64,000 nucleotides of DNA from Bacillota bacterium (GTDB lineage: Bacteria; Bacillota; Clostridia; Oscillospirales; Ruminococcaceae): the NCBI GenBank assembly GCA_023388515.1, contig JAEWGD010000006.1, positions 186,001-250,000 of the forward strand, given 5' to 3'. A program made the translations under genes and the position numbers. Positions within the stretch are counted from its first letter, which is position 1, and each line of letters starts with the position of its first letter. A model generated the notes under the pieces. The model was not told where the DNA came from. It saw only the letters and a list, made by a program, of their open reading frames with translations, and made no database searches. Of this stretch, positions 35,558 through 46,988 are shown piece after piece.

Positions 35558-35642
35558 TAGCGAATTCTTAGTATATTGTATATATTATATGAACTTATTA
35601 GGAAATAACATCGAAAAACATTATTTACAATACTTTAATTTA

Positions 35643-35684
35643 AAATAAAAAAGGAATTGAACCTCAATGCATTTGCCAACTCCT
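35643..35684 (-). terminator. Terminator of the HD-GYP gene
   Basis: On the minus strand AGGAGTTG (35684-35677) pairs with CAATTCCT (35659-35652) with one G-T pair, followed by TTTTTTATTT down to about 35643. Confidence 0.7.
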
Positions 35685-35695
35685 ACTTTTATTAT

Positions 35696-36790
35696 CTATT
35701 CATTTAAATCTTTTAATGTAGTTATAGGACCTTCATCTCTTTGAATATAACATTTAAAAACATTATCTTCAGTTTTTATAAAAATATCTATAAGTGACGG
35801 ATCAAAAAAAGTTCCACTTCCATCTAATATTATTTTAATAGCATCTCCATGACTAAACGGCTCTTTGTAAGGTCTTTTGGCAGTTAATGCATCATAAACA
35901 TCTACAATTGATAATATTCTTGCACATAAAGGAATTTCTTCACCACTTAGCCCTAATGAATAACCACTACCATCCCAGCGTTCATGATGAAATAAAGCCA
36001 TATCCTTTGCTATGTTTAAAAAATCAACATCTCTAATACCTTCTAGCACATTTTGAAGTACTTCCCCACCAATGATAGTATGTCTTTTCATCTGTTCAAA
36101 TTCTTCTTTGTTAAGTGATTCACCTTTTAACAAAATGCTATCATTAATACCAATTTTACCTATATCATGCAAAGGAGCTGCCCTTAAAAGATTTTTAACA
36201 TATTCATTAGTCATAATTGCTTTATATTTATTATCACCTGAAATTTCATTAAGAAAAATCTCAAAATACTTAGTTGTATTCTTTATATGCCCACCAGTAG
36301 TACCATCTCGTGATTCTACAATCTGAGCAAACCCTAGCGAAAACATATCCTGTAAGTTTTCAAATTCCATAGTCTTATCTTTTATAATCTTTTCAATCTT
36401 ATTCATCTCATCGATTAATCTAAGTTGATTATCAATCCTTTTAGTTATTATTAATTTTTGTATAGGCTTTCTTATAAAGTCCACTGCACCAAGTTCCAGT
36501 GAAATAGCTTCATAATCATCACTTGTTTGCATTCCCATCATTATAATTGGAATGTTAGAAGTTCTTTTGTTTTTGTGAATCCACTTAAAAGTCTCAAATC
36601 CATCCATTACAGGCATTTTTATATCTAATAAAATTAAATCAGGAATTTTACTTTCAAGCATTTGTATTGCCTGCATTCCAGATGATGCTAATGAAATAAC
36701 ATACTTTTCCTTTAAAATCTGTTCAATCATATTTAAACTTGTTAATGTGTCATCTACTACTAATATATTTTTTTTAAAATTCATATTCAC
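35696..36790 (-). CDS. Response regulator with HD-GYP domain (probable cyclic-di-GMP phosphodiesterase)
   Basis: A 364-residue protein. The N-terminal receiver domain (about 7-125) has Asp13-Asp14, the phospho-acceptor Asp56 in LILLDIKMPVMDG and a Lys near 108 in FIRKPIQ. The HD-GYP domain (about 160-345) has the HDIGKIG segment and HHERWDGSGY with the GYP-type signature, then LSGEEIPLCARILSIVDVYDALT. HD-GYP proteins hydrolyse cyclic-di-GMP to 5'-pGpG or GMP, so the predicted output is phosphorylation-controlled c-di-GMP removal. No sensor kinase is adjacent, so its partner is unlinked. It stands as a single-gene unit. Confidence 0.92.
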   Translation of the reverse strand: MNMNFKKNILVVDDTLTSLNMIEQILKEKYVISLASSGMQAIQMLESKIPDLILLDIKMPVMDGFETFKWIHKNKRTSNIPIIMMGMQTSDDYEAISLELGAVDFIRKPIQKLIITKRIDNQLRLIDEMNKIEKIIKDKTMEFENLQDMFSLGFAQIVESRDGTTGGHIKNTTKYFEIFLNEISGDNKYKAIMTNEYVKNLLRAAPLHDIGKIGINDSILLKGESLNKEEFEQMKRHTIIGGEVLQNVLEGIRDVDFLNIAKDMALFHHERWDGSGYSLGLSGEEIPLCARILSIVDVYDALTAKRPYKEPFSHGDAIKIILDGSGTFFDPSLIDIFIKTEDNVFKCYIQRDEGPITTLKDLNE

Positions 36791-36961
36791 ACAACACCTT
36801 TCCAGACTAATACCAATATATAATAATTATAAATTGGTTTATTTCAGCGTTGGCCTATATTTTACATCACTTTTACAACTAATAAAAACTTATATATTTA
36901 TTATGCATTACTATACTTAATTTGTCAAGACAAAAGAATACAACAAAGCGATAATTAAACA

Positions 36962-37005
36962 TAAAAATAGTGTATAAGTATCAGTTATGTTGACACTTAT
37001 ACACT
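36962..37005 (-). terminator. Terminator of the ATP synthase operon
   Basis: On the minus strand AGTGTATAAGT (about 37005-36995) pairs with ACTTATACACT (36979-36969), with one A-C mismatch deeper in the stem, and is followed by ATTTTTAT. It lies 38 bases beyond the atpC stop. The rest of 36791-37042 shows no feature. Confidence 0.75.
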
Positions 37006-37042
37006 GTTTAGTATCTTGAAAATAATATTTATAAAAATTTAT

Positions 37043-37452
37043 TTAATCATCATTATATTTTGATGATACAGATATCCTGTTAATAGCACGCTTTAACTTG
37101 AATTCTGCCTGTCTAAACTCAAAATCATTTAATTTACGAGTTAATATCTCCCTTGATTTACGCTCGGCTTCTTTAGCTCTTTCTATATCAATTTCATCAT
37201 GCCATTCAACAGAAGTAGCTATAATCGTTGTTTTATCTTTTGAAACCTTTACAACGCCTTGTGATATAGCTGCTGTTTTAAATTCATTACCAATCTTAAT
37301 CTTAATAGGTCCAGGTGGTAATATTGAAACATAGCTTTCATGACGTGCTAAAATACCAATTTCACCACAAACCGTACTTAAAATTATCTGTTCAGTTTCT
37401 CCATCAAAGAAAACCTTTTCAGGAGTTACAACCTTTAAATTAAACAGTGCCA

Positions 37453-37453
<1 letters not shown>
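37043..37453 (-). CDS. atpC: F1Fo ATP synthase epsilon subunit
   Basis: The 136-residue epsilon subunit couples the rotor and inhibits ATP hydrolysis. The N-terminal beta domain contains LKVVTPEKVFFDGETEQI and GEIGILARHESYVSILPPG; a C-terminal helical hairpin follows (about 85-136). It is the last gene of the atp operon and shares a base with the atpD stop (TAATG). Length and order are canonical for Firmicutes. Confidence 0.96.
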
Positions 37454-38898
<1,445 letters not shown>

Positions 38899-38907
38899 TC
38901 AATCAAA

Positions 38908-39771
38908 TTAGGTCTGTGTACTTGCACCACCCACAATTTCTGTTATTTCCTGCGTAATTGTATTTTGGCGAGCTCTATTATATATTAATGACAAGTTATC
39001 TATCATTTCTAATGCGTTATCGGATGCACTATCCATAGCAATTCGCCTTGCTGCTGATTCTGCTGAAAAGGAATCAACAATAGCTCCATAAAGCATTCCC
39101 GAAACATATTGTGGTATCAGCATACTAAAAACTTCGTCTGCTGATGGCTCATATGTCGTTTGATTATTTGATTTTCCTGTTTCTTCAGAATTATCAATAG
39201 GCAGAACGCTAATACATTTTTCTTTCTGCACAAGTGAAGATACATAATTTGTAAAAGCTAATTCTATCCTATCAATTTTACCAGCAATAAACGCTTCAAC
39301 AACCCTGTCAGAAATACTAGCTACTTCGTAAATATCTACACTCTCAGCTATATTATAATACTTTGACATTATCTTAAAATTGCGTTTTTCAAAATACTCA
39401 ACAGCTTTTTTTCCAATCGGTAGTATAATTACATTCTTGCTTAGTGACAGTTCATTATATCTATTTTGTGCAAGTCTTAACACATTTGCATTAAACCCAC
39501 CAGCTAGTCCCCTATCACCAGCAATTACAATCATCAACACATTATTACTTTGATTTTTTTTATTAAACAAGGACTCAAATGTTTTATTTTCAGAAGTTAT
39601 TTCATGCATTGTTTCATACAACGCATCAAAATATGGTTTTGCTTTTTCTGATTTTTCCCTAGCACGCCTTAATTTCGATGAAGCAACAAGCCCCATAGCT
39701 TTAGTTATCTGCATTGTACTTTCAACGCTTTTAATGCGACGTTTTATATCTTTCATGTTAGCTGAAGCCAT
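38908..39771 (-). CDS. atpG: F1Fo ATP synthase gamma subunit
   Basis: The 287-residue gamma subunit is the rotating shaft of F1. The N-terminal helix MKDIKRRIKSVESTMQITKAM (as seen near residue 6, shown here as one motif of its core KSVESTMQITKAM) and the C-terminal SDNALEMIDNLSLIYNRARQ are diagnostic. The GDRGLAGGFNANV segment lies near residue 80. Two ATGs, 39777 and 39771, are possible; the second has better spacing from AAAGGTG. It lies between atpA and atpD, the canonical order. Confidence 0.97.
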   Translation of the reverse strand: MASANMKDIKRRIKSVESTMQITKAMGLVASSKLRRAREKSEKAKPYFDALYETMHEITSENKTFESLFNKKNQSNNVLMIVIAGDRGLAGGFNANVLRLAQNRYNELSLSKNVIILPIGKKAVEYFEKRNFKIMSKYYNIAESVDIYEVASISDRVVEAFIAGKIDRIELAFTNYVSSLVQKEKCISVLPIDNSEETGKSNNQTTYEPSADEVFSMLIPQYVSGMLYGAIVDSFSAESAARRIAMDSASDNALEMIDNLSLIYNRARQNTITQEITEIVGGASTQT

Positions 39772-39798
39772 ATACATTCACCTTTCTATGATGATATT

Positions 39799-41316
39799 TT
39801 ACTGCTTATCCTTCATATATTTAATGATAAACATATCTAATGCTTCCACTAAAAGCTTTTCATTTTCTTCATCTAAATCTTTGGTTTCTTTAAGAAATTT
39901 AATAATATCTGGGTGAGAATCATCAATATAATCAAATAAATCTTTTTGGAAATCTAAAATATATTTTACTGGAATATCCTTTAAATAATTATTTACGACA
40001 GAATATATTATAATTACTTGATGTTCAACAGATATTGGCTCACTTCTATTCTGCTTCAATACCTCAACAATACGCTCACCCTTTGCAAGACGTTCTTTTG
40101 TATCTTTGTCTAAGTCAGAACCAAATTGTGAAAACGCTTGTAACTCACGATATTGCGAATATGCCAACTTCAGTGAACTAGATACTTTTTTCATAGCCTT
40201 AATTTGTGCCGCACTACCAACACGAGATACTGATATGCCAGGATTTACAGCAGGTCTTACACCTGAATTAAACAAATCTGTTTCAAGGAATATCTGCCCA
40301 TCAGTAATTGAAATTACATTTGTAGGTATATAAGCCGATACATCTCCAGCCTGTGTTTCAATTATAGGAAGTGCAGTCAGGCTTCCACTACCATAATTCT
40401 CATTCAAGCAACACGCTCTTTCAAGCAATCTTGAATGAAGATAGAATACATCTCCAGGATAAGCCTCACGTCCAGGTGGTCTTTTAAGAAGTAATGATAA
40501 CGCACGATAAGCCACAGCGTGTTTAGATAAATCATCATAAATACATAAAACATCTTTACCCTTATTAAGAAAATACTCGCCCATAGCACAACCTGAATAA
40601 GGAGCAATATATTGAAGTGGTGCTAGCTCTGACGCTGTTGCCGACACAACAATTGTATAATGCATAGCACCTGCTTTTGTAAGAGTATCAACCACATTTG
40701 CAACAGTAGAACGCTTTTGTCCTATTGCCACATAAATACAAATAATATCTTTATCGTGCTGATTAATAATTGTATCCAAAGCAATAGATGTTTTACCTGT
40801 TTGCCTATCTCCAATTATAAGTTCACGCTGTCCCCTACCTATTGGTATCATTGAGTCAATAGCCTTAATACCTGTTTGCAGTGGTTTATGAACAGATTTT
40901 CTTGTAATTATTCCAGGAGCAATCTTTTCAATCGGAGCAGTTTCAGTTGTTAAAACAGGCCCTTTACCATCAATTGGCTGACCAAGTGAATTTACTACCC
41001 TACCAAGAAGTTCTTCTCCAACTGGCACAGATACAATCCTACCAGTTCTTTTAACAACATCGCCTTCCTTAACGTTGGTATCAGAACCTAACATGATTGT
41101 ACCTACAAAATCCTGTTCCAAGTTCAACGCCATTCCATATATACCATTCTCAAACTCTAACAATTCTCCTGACATACATTTTTCTAACCCATGAATATTG
41201 GCAATTCCATCACCAACAGTCACAACCGTACCTGTGTCAGTAAGCTCTATTTTTGAGCTATAATTTTTAATTTGTTCTTTAATTATATTCGTTATTTCAT
41301 CGGGGCGTAAGTTCAT
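39799..41316 (-). CDS. atpA: F1Fo ATP synthase alpha subunit
   Basis: The 505-residue alpha subunit forms the F1 ring with beta. It has the Walker A loop [15 protein letters not shown] (about residue 169), the [17 protein letters not shown] segment, the [28 protein letters not shown] region (long conserved block near 280-307, with key [10 protein letters not shown]), and the [16 protein letters not shown] loop with the arginine-finger region [13 protein letters not shown]. An AAGGTG site precedes the ATG. Length and order are normal. Confidence 0.98.
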   Translation of the reverse strand: MNLRPDEITNIIKEQIKNYSSKIELTDTGTVVTVGDGIANIHGLEKCMSGELLEFENGIYGMALNLEQDFVGTIMLGSDTNVKEGDVVKRTGRIVSVPVGEELLGRVVNSLGQPIDGKGPVLTTETAPIEKIAPGIITRKSVHKPLQTGIKAIDSMIPIGRGQRELIIGDRQTGKTSIALDTIINQHDKDIICIYVAIGQKRSTVANVVDTLTKAGAMHYTIVVSATASELAPLQYIAPYSGCAMGEYFLNKGKDVLCIYDDLSKHAVAYRALSLLLKRPPGREAYPGDVFYLHSRLLERACCLNENYGSGSLTALPIIETQAGDVSAYIPTNVISITDGQIFLETDLFNSGVRPAVNPGISVSRVGSAAQIKAMKKVSSSLKLAYSQYRELQAFSQFGSDLDKDTKERLAKGERIVEVLKQNRSEPISVEHQVIIIYSVVNNYLKDIPVKYILDFQKDLFDYIDDSHPDIIKFLKETKDLDEENEKLLVEALDMFIIKYMKDKQ

Positions 41317-41357
41317 TTATACACCTTCTTTATTTTTATTAGGCATTTTAAACAGTC

Positions 41358-41888
41358 TTACATTTGCTTTAACTGCTTAGTGATATCCTTTAACTTACCT
41401 CTAATACTATTATCAATTTGAGTATTGCCATAATTAATAATAATGCCTCCTAAAATATCAGGAGATACTGTTTCAATAAGCTTAACCTTTTTGCTAGACT
41501 TTTGCGAAAGCTTATCGATAAGCTTTTGTCTTGTTTCATCAGTTAAAGGAACGCTCGTTGTTGCAGTTATTTCTATAATATTTCTATACGAATTATATAC
41601 TTTATTAAATTCATCTGCTATACTTTCAAAATAGTTGATACGTTTCTTTTCAACTAATAAACAGAGAAGATTATAAGCAATATTATCATTTTTAAAAACC
41701 TTCGAAAGAATATTAAGCTTATCAGATAATGCGATTGTTGGGACTGACAATAGCTTTTGCAAGTCATCAAATTCAGTAAAAACAGCATTGTATTCATTAA
41801 CCTTTTCATAAACCAAATCAATACAATCTTCTTCTTTACAAAGTCCAAATAAGGCGTTAGCATAACGTTTGCCTACTTGTCCCATCAT
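41358..41888 (-). CDS. atpH: F1Fo ATP synthase delta subunit
   Basis: The 176-residue delta subunit is part of the peripheral stalk linking F1 to Fo. The N-terminal region GKRYANALFGLCKEED and the C-terminal LIETVSPDILGGIIINYGNTQIDNSI (with key residues SPDILGGI) are characteristic. Its ATG overlaps the atpF stop in ATGA, so the two stalk subunits are translationally coupled. Sequence divergence is normal for this family. Confidence 0.95.
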   Translation of the reverse strand: MMGQVGKRYANALFGLCKEEDCIDLVYEKVNEYNAVFTEFDDLQKLLSVPTIALSDKLNILSKVFKNDNIAYNLLCLLVEKKRINYFESIADEFNKVYNSYRNIIEITATTSVPLTDETRQKLIDKLSQKSSKKVKLIETVSPDILGGIIINYGNTQIDNSIRGKLKDITKQLKQM

Positions 41889-42427
41889 TTTAATTCACCT
41901 ACATTTTCAATAAACTCATCAATCAAACGAGCATGGTCTTTATTACTTAATTCTTTTCCTACTACCTTTTCAGCTACCATTATAGCAATATCAGAAATTT
42001 CATCCTTAATCTCACTCTTTGCACGCTTTCTTTCACGTTCAATATCTTCATTTGCCCTTAATGTAATACTGTTAACTTCTTCTTTAGCTTGAACAATTAT
42101 TTCATCTGAACGGCTTTGTGCTTTCTTAGTAGCATTTTTTATTATATCAGCCGATTCTTCTTTTGCACTTGACAGCAACAGTGTATAATCTGTTTCAAGT
42201 TTCTTTGCATTATTCATAGCCTCATCAGCTTTAGAATAAGTAGCACTTACATCATTTGCTCTTTCTTCAAGCATTTTATTAACTCTTTCAAAAAGCAAAT
42301 GTTTTATAATCAGAAATAATATAAACGTATTTATAATTGTAAAAATAATACTACTAGGGGTTATGGATAGAAAGTCCAAAAACTTAACAGCTGAAACAGT
42401 ATTTCCTGATAATTCAATCAGATTCAA
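41885..42427 (-). CDS. atpF: F1Fo ATP synthase b subunit
   Basis: The 180-residue b subunit has one N-terminal transmembrane helix (about residues 28-50, SSIIFTIINTFILFLIIKHL) and a long charged coiled coil that forms the peripheral stalk. The start is TTG 42427, after GAGGTG. It sits between atpE and atpH in the canonical operon. There is only one b gene, so the stalk is probably a homodimer. No unusual insert is present. Confidence 0.95.
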   Translation of the reverse strand: MNLIELSGNTVSAVKFLDFLSITPSSIIFTIINTFILFLIIKHLLFERVNKMLEERANDVSATYSKADEAMNNAKKLETDYTLLLSSAKEESADIIKNATKKAQSRSDEIIVQAKEEVNSITLRANEDIERERKRAKSEIKDEISDIAIMVAEKVVGKELSNKDHARLIDEFIENVGELK

Positions 42428-42486
42428 TAATTCTCACCTCTTTTTATAATATATAAAGATTTACAAATAGGTATGCGAATTATTAA

Positions 42487-42753
<267 letters not shown>

Positions 42754-42773
42754 CTAAAATTTTATAATGTTTT

Positions 42774-43484
42774 TTATTCTTCGCTTTCATTAGCTGAACC
42801 AATGAACACCATTGATAGCATAACGAAAATAAAAGCTTGCATTATTCCGCTGAACAAGTCAAAGTATATTGACAAAAATGCTGGAATACCGATTGTTGCT
42901 AGGGGTACAGATAATCCCAATGCGGTAGAAAGTCCACCTAATGCATAATATACAAGCATTGATATTACCATTCCACCCGCAATATTTCCAAAATGACGGA
43001 AGCTTAATGAAATAGGTGTTACAAATAAACTAACAATATTCAACGGCGTCATAAATGCTACTGGCTCAGTAAAACCTTTAAGATATCCACCTATTCCACT
43101 TGCTTTAATGTTACATATCTGTATCATAAAAAACGTAATTAATGCCCATGCTAATGTTGTGTTATAATCGGCTGTCATCGGTCTTAAACCTAAAAGTCCA
43201 ACCAAACTACCAAATAATGAAAACATAAATAATGCAGCCATATATGGTGCAAACCTCATGTTTCGTTTCCCCATTGTATCAAGAACAAGCTTATTTACTG
43301 TTGTAACTATAAGTTCAGCAATACTTTGTTTTTTGCTGGGAATTTTCTTCATATTATGTGTTAAGAAAAGTATTAACAACGTTATAAAAGCTATTACAAT
43401 CCACCCAACAACAACAGACTCAGATATTTTTATTTCTAATCCTAAAATATCAACAGAAAAATAATGAGGACCATGCACTTCCAT
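42774..43484 (-). CDS. atpB: F1Fo ATP synthase a subunit
   Basis: The 236-residue a subunit forms the stator ion channel. The conserved arginine lies in SLSFRHFGNIAGGMV (about residues 158-172), and the late segment FDLFSGIMQAFIFVMLSMVFI carries the Gln of the channel. Five to six hydrophobic segments are present. The Tyr/Asn-containing pattern near the Arg would fit a Na+ path, but only atpE makes the ion call. Order atpI-atpB-atpE is canonical. Confidence 0.96.
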   Translation of the reverse strand: MEVHGPHYFSVDILGLEIKISESVVVGWIVIAFITLLILFLTHNMKKIPSKKQSIAELIVTTVNKLVLDTMGKRNMRFAPYMAALFMFSLFGSLVGLLGLRPMTADYNTTLAWALITFFMIQICNIKASGIGGYLKGFTEPVAFMTPLNIVSLFVTPISLSFRHFGNIAGGMVISMLVYYALGGLSTALGLSVPLATIGIPAFLSIYFDLFSGIMQAFIFVMLSMVFIGSANESEE

Positions 43485-43491
43485 TTACCAA

Positions 43492-43872
43492 CTACCCCCT
43501 TTTATGTTTTAAAATCGCTCCACCCGTATAGATTACTTTTGGATAAAATAGGGGTATCATAGCCCCTACTGGATGTATGAAGTCGAATTTTATTGATGCA
43601 AAGAAAAGAATTCCTACAATAAGCAGTCTAAATAAATATCCTGTTGTCATTGTAAACCTAGCCTTTGTCTTGCTACCTGCTAAGACACGTTCTATAAACA
43701 TACCTAATAAAAGCATATTTAAGAGCATAACTGATGTTCCAAGCAGTAGCCCTATTAGAATTGAAATATTAATTCCAATAAAAATTATAGAAATCAAAAA
43801 AACAGCAATGCTCAAAAATATTGAACGAAACGCCACATTCTTTAATTCTTCCTTTACTTCAATGCCTACCAC
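43492..43872 (-). CDS. atpI: ATP synthase subunit I (AtpI/Uncl-like)
   Basis: The 126-residue membrane protein at the head of the atp operon has four hydrophobic segments and no enzymatic motif, as expected for subunit I, which helps assemble the c ring or carries Mg2+/Ca2+. It is poorly conserved, so the name rests on position and topology. The start is GTG 43872, six bases after AGGAGG; the frame extends to 43905 but lacks a site there. It begins the nine-gene operon. Confidence 0.75.
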   Translation of the reverse strand: MVGIEVKEELKNVAFRSIFLSIAVFLISIIFIGINISILIGLLLGTSVMLLNMLLLGMFIERVLAGSKTKARFTMTTGYLFRLLIVGILFFASIKFDFIHPVGAMIPLFYPKVIYTGGAILKHKRG

Positions 43873-44045
43873 TCTAAACCTCCTGTTAAAAACTAATATT
43901 AACATTGTAACATGCTTTATTTAATAAAAATCTACTTATTTATTAATTTTTATTGCATAATATATGTTTTATTTGTTATAAAACTTCAAAAAAATGTATA
44001 ACAAGCCTCTAACTTCGATGTAGATTGGATCTTTATAACATAAAC

Positions 44046-46811
44046 CTACTTTTTCTCACCATTATCATTAGCATCTATATTGTTTTTATCTGCATCTTTT
44101 TTATTTTTACCCTTAGACATTTTTACCATAGAATAAATAAATACTTCAATAGATATTATTGCAAGTAAAATAAATATTAAAATTGGGACTAAGCCTATTT
44201 TTTCTTTTTCACTTGAATCAGTTTCTTTATCATCCTTTTTCTTACTACTACTATCATCTTTTTTACTGCTACTTGAATCCTCTTTTTTATTGTTATTAGC
44301 ACTTACTTCAACTGCCCCGTTAGTTCCACCGATTTTTATATCAGAAACATCACAATTATTTTCAGTAAGATAACCAGTTACCCACGCAAGCGGTGTATTC
44401 CAGTTAATTGTACATTCATTAACTGACCATGCTTCAATATGATCTAAATAACATAACTGTGGCTCTATCTCCCCTAGCTTCCAGCCTGCACCTTTAACCC
44501 AAGGGTCTTGCATTCCAGAGTTTGGACCACCTACTAATATTCCAGAAGGAGCTTTTGGAAAGTTTACATCAAGTTGATACGACCAGAAACGATGATGTGG
44601 ATATTCTGCATAATGTGAGCCATATCCAGTAACATAAGAATAGTCCATAGCATTTCGTCCCATTATATAATCCATTGCTGTGGATACACCATTCAAATAT
44701 TTATTATCTTCAGTAAAATCATTTGCATATGCCATTACGATTGCTGAATTGACAACAAATGAATTAGACCCCCAAGGATACCCCTTTATATCAAGATTAA
44801 ATAGTGTGCATTGTTCTAAAGGAATACCATAGCCTTGTGACTCCTCAAGATCTATATAGAAATCTGCTGCTGAAATAATATTATCTTTGACTTTTTCTAA
44901 ATCAGAGCTTGACAAATCATTATCTGTAATAGTTAGTGATAAATTACCCAGTGCAGCTGTATTTCCCCAGTTAAAGCTACCAACTGTATCAGAATCTTCA
45001 CCACCTGAAAGAACAGTAGGCATCTTTAGAAAATGTTCTGATGATTCCATATCAGATAAATACTTTGAATCTCCTGTAGCAATATATAATTCACTTGCTG
45101 CCCAATAAAAATCATCTGTTACATCATTATCACCATATGCACCACCACCAACAGCTTCATCTAAAGGTGCATATCTTTTAGGATTTTTCTTTGCAGCGGC
45201 ATAGGTTTTTTCTGCAACTTCCAAACATTCATCTGCAAAATCCGAATCTAAATCTTTCCAAAGTCTATAGCCCTGTGCTGAAACAGCTGAAACATTAAGC
45301 GTAGCTGCTGTTGTAGGAGGCTTTATAATTCTTGGCTGCTCATCATCAGCAGGTTCAACTGCAAGACCTGTCCATGACTCATCATGAACCTTATGGAAAA
45401 CCATACCAGCAAACTTTGAATCATCAGGCACTACCATCTTATGCATCCATTCAAGTTCAAACCTTGCTTCATCCAATAAGTCTGGATAGTTATTTCCACT
45501 CTCAGGAATACTCATAGCTCCATCATCATACATTACAGAATATTCGCTATTATTAGCCAACACTCTTTCATATTGATTCTGCATTGTCCAAACTGATATT
45601 CCACCATTAACTATATATTTACCATGATCTCCTGCATCATACCATCCGCCAGTAACATCAAGTGTATAATTTTCTGTGTAATCCCATGCTGAACCAGTAC
45701 TAATATTTTCTGTTGTAGCTTTATCAGGATTATGTCCTGCCGCACGTGCCCACTGTGATTCAAAAACATATTTTTCTTCTATATCAATTCCACTTCTATT
45801 ATGATAGAAATACTTCAACGAATCATAAAGCATATTTGAATATAAATTACCATTAGAAATCTCAAATGGATAGCTTGTTGCACCATTTTCAGCTTCAATA
45901 TAATATTCAGTACCTATATCATTAAAATCAGTAAAATCAAGAATATGAACATCATCACCAGAATCTTCATCAAAGCCATGAGGAGTTGATTTTCCAGAAT
46001 AAACCACCTTATCTGAGCTATCATAAATATCAAACTTCACTTCTTTATCTGAATCAGATACAAGAGTTGCTTTTTTACTCAAATTCTGATAATATCCCAG
46101 TTGATTAAGCAAAACTTCATTACGCTCATATTTTTCTTCATGAACATAGTCGTTTTCATCACTTGTAGTGTCAATTAACGACATATTGTCAAAACTAAGA
46201 ACTGTTCCAGCAGGGAAACAATCCTGAGGTGTATATTGTCCTGCACCACCAAAATGGAATGACCATTCAGCAACATCTAACGATTCAATTGCAACAAATT
46301 CCATTTCAACTTTTTTAGTTTCATTTGCCCCAATTGAAATAAGCCCCCAGTTAGAATTGTAATCATCAGCATTCGTATTGCTATGCCATACTTCTCCAGC
46401 CTTTGCAGAACCAACAGTTACTGCATCTAAATTACCTATTTTAGTATAATATTGTCCACTATTGCTGGCTGTTATTTCATATGTAATTTTATATTTATGG
46501 TCTTTTACAATTTTAAGACCTCTATGTCTGAACTGACAATCCCATCGGTCTTCTCCTCCCCTTGCTTCTCCACCGGGATTAATAATTGTGATATTATACT
46601 TGCCACCAGAAATATCAAATTCCATCTCTCCAGGAATAGATTCGCAAACATGCCAAGGCAATCCTACTCCATCATCAAAGTCAGTTTGACCTAGCAATTC
46701 ACCAGCAGATACTTTCATTGATGTCAAAAAATTAGGATTAATCACATTGCCGATAAGTGTAGTAGCCATAACACCAATTGCTATCGCTCTTGTTATTTTT
46801 TTATTTATCAT
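44046..46811 (-). CDS. Membrane-anchored GH9 cellulase with CBM4-like and Ig-like domains
   Basis: A 921-residue exported glycoside hydrolase: signal peptide (about 1-37), a CBM4-like module (about 40-215), an Ig-like CelD_N domain (about 228-322) and a GH9 catalytic domain (about 325-815). GH9 residues are Asp392 and Asp395 in GGWYDAGDHGKY, His in YPHHRFW (about 737-743) and the general acid Glu799 in WSVNECTINWNTPL. A Ser/Lys/Asp-rich linker, one transmembrane helix (about 872-895) and a Lys-rich cytoplasmic tail follow. There is no dockerin and no LPXTG, so it is held at the cell membrane. The start is ATG 46811 after AGGAGG. Confidence 0.9.
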   Translation of the reverse strand: MINKKITRAIAIGVMATTLIGNVINPNFLTSMKVSAGELLGQTDFDDGVGLPWHVCESIPGEMEFDISGGKYNITIINPGGEARGGEDRWDCQFRHRGLKIVKDHKYKITYEITASNSGQYYTKIGNLDAVTVGSAKAGEVWHSNTNADDYNSNWGLISIGANETKKVEMEFVAIESLDVAEWSFHFGGAGQYTPQDCFPAGTVLSFDNMSLIDTTSDENDYVHEEKYERNEVLLNQLGYYQNLSKKATLVSDSDKEVKFDIYDSSDKVVYSGKSTPHGFDEDSGDDVHILDFTDFNDIGTEYYIEAENGATSYPFEISNGNLYSNMLYDSLKYFYHNRSGIDIEEKYVFESQWARAAGHNPDKATTENISTGSAWDYTENYTLDVTGGWYDAGDHGKYIVNGGISVWTMQNQYERVLANNSEYSVMYDDGAMSIPESGNNYPDLLDEARFELEWMHKMVVPDDSKFAGMVFHKVHDESWTGLAVEPADDEQPRIIKPPTTAATLNVSAVSAQGYRLWKDLDSDFADECLEVAEKTYAAAKKNPKRYAPLDEAVGGGAYGDNDVTDDFYWAASELYIATGDSKYLSDMESSEHFLKMPTVLSGGEDSDTVGSFNWGNTAALGNLSLTITDNDLSSSDLEKVKDNIISAADFYIDLEESQGYGIPLEQCTLFNLDIKGYPWGSNSFVVNSAIVMAYANDFTEDNKYLNGVSTAMDYIMGRNAMDYSYVTGYGSHYAEYPHHRFWSYQLDVNFPKAPSGILVGGPNSGMQDPWVKGAGWKLGEIEPQLCYLDHIEAWSVNECTINWNTPLAWVTGYLTENNCDVSDIKIGGTNGAVEVSANNNKKEDSSSSKKDDSSSKKKDDKETDSSEKEKIGLVPILIFILLAIISIEVFIYSMVKMSKGKNKKDADKNNIDANDNGEKK

Positions 46812-46823
46812 TATTTTCCTCCT

Positions 46824-46838
46824 ACGGTTGCCAACCGT
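46824..46838. promoter_or_regulatory. 15-base inverted repeat in the GH9 leader, possible operator
   Basis: ACGGTTG at 46824-46830 and CAACCGT at 46832-46838 form perfect 7-base arms around one central base. It lies just upstream of the ribosome site of the GH9 gene and downstream of its promoter, where a LacI-type repressor or an mRNA hairpin could act. No copy was seen at the other glycanase genes. Confidence 0.5.
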
Positions 46839-46868
46839 TAATAAAATTTCCCTATGCATAATATTATT

Positions 46869-46897
46869 ATTTTACACTATTTCTATATTAATGTAAA
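46869..46897 (-). promoter_or_regulatory. Promoter of the GH9 gene
   Basis: On the minus strand TTTACA (46897-46892) and TAAAAT (46874-46869) are separated by 17 bases. The leader to the ATG at 46811 contains the ACGGTTG inverted repeat. Confidence 0.6.
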
Positions 46898-46931
46898 GTA
46901 GATTTATTAAAATCATCAGATTTTAATAAAT

Positions 46932-46974
46932 AAAAAGTAAAAGCATCTTACATAACGTTATGCAAGATGCTTTT
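46932..46974 (-). terminator. Terminator of the GH5 mannanase gene
   Basis: AAAAGCATCTT (about 46939-46949) pairs with AAGATGCTTTT (46964-46974), and the centre CATAACGTTATG is itself palindromic. On the minus strand a T-rich tract (TTTTACTTTTTATTT) follows. Confidence 0.8.
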
Positions 46975-46988
46975 ATATCTTTAACGGT

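Noticed and set aside
36791..37042. Intergenic region searched for riboswitches or small genes
   Set aside because: Only the atp operon terminator is supported; the rest is AT-rich with no conserved motif or frame.
44046..44250. GH9 tail considered as a sortase anchor
   Set aside because: No LPXTG-like motif precedes the helix; the sequence there is Ser/Lys/Asp-rich, so a plain membrane anchor fits better.
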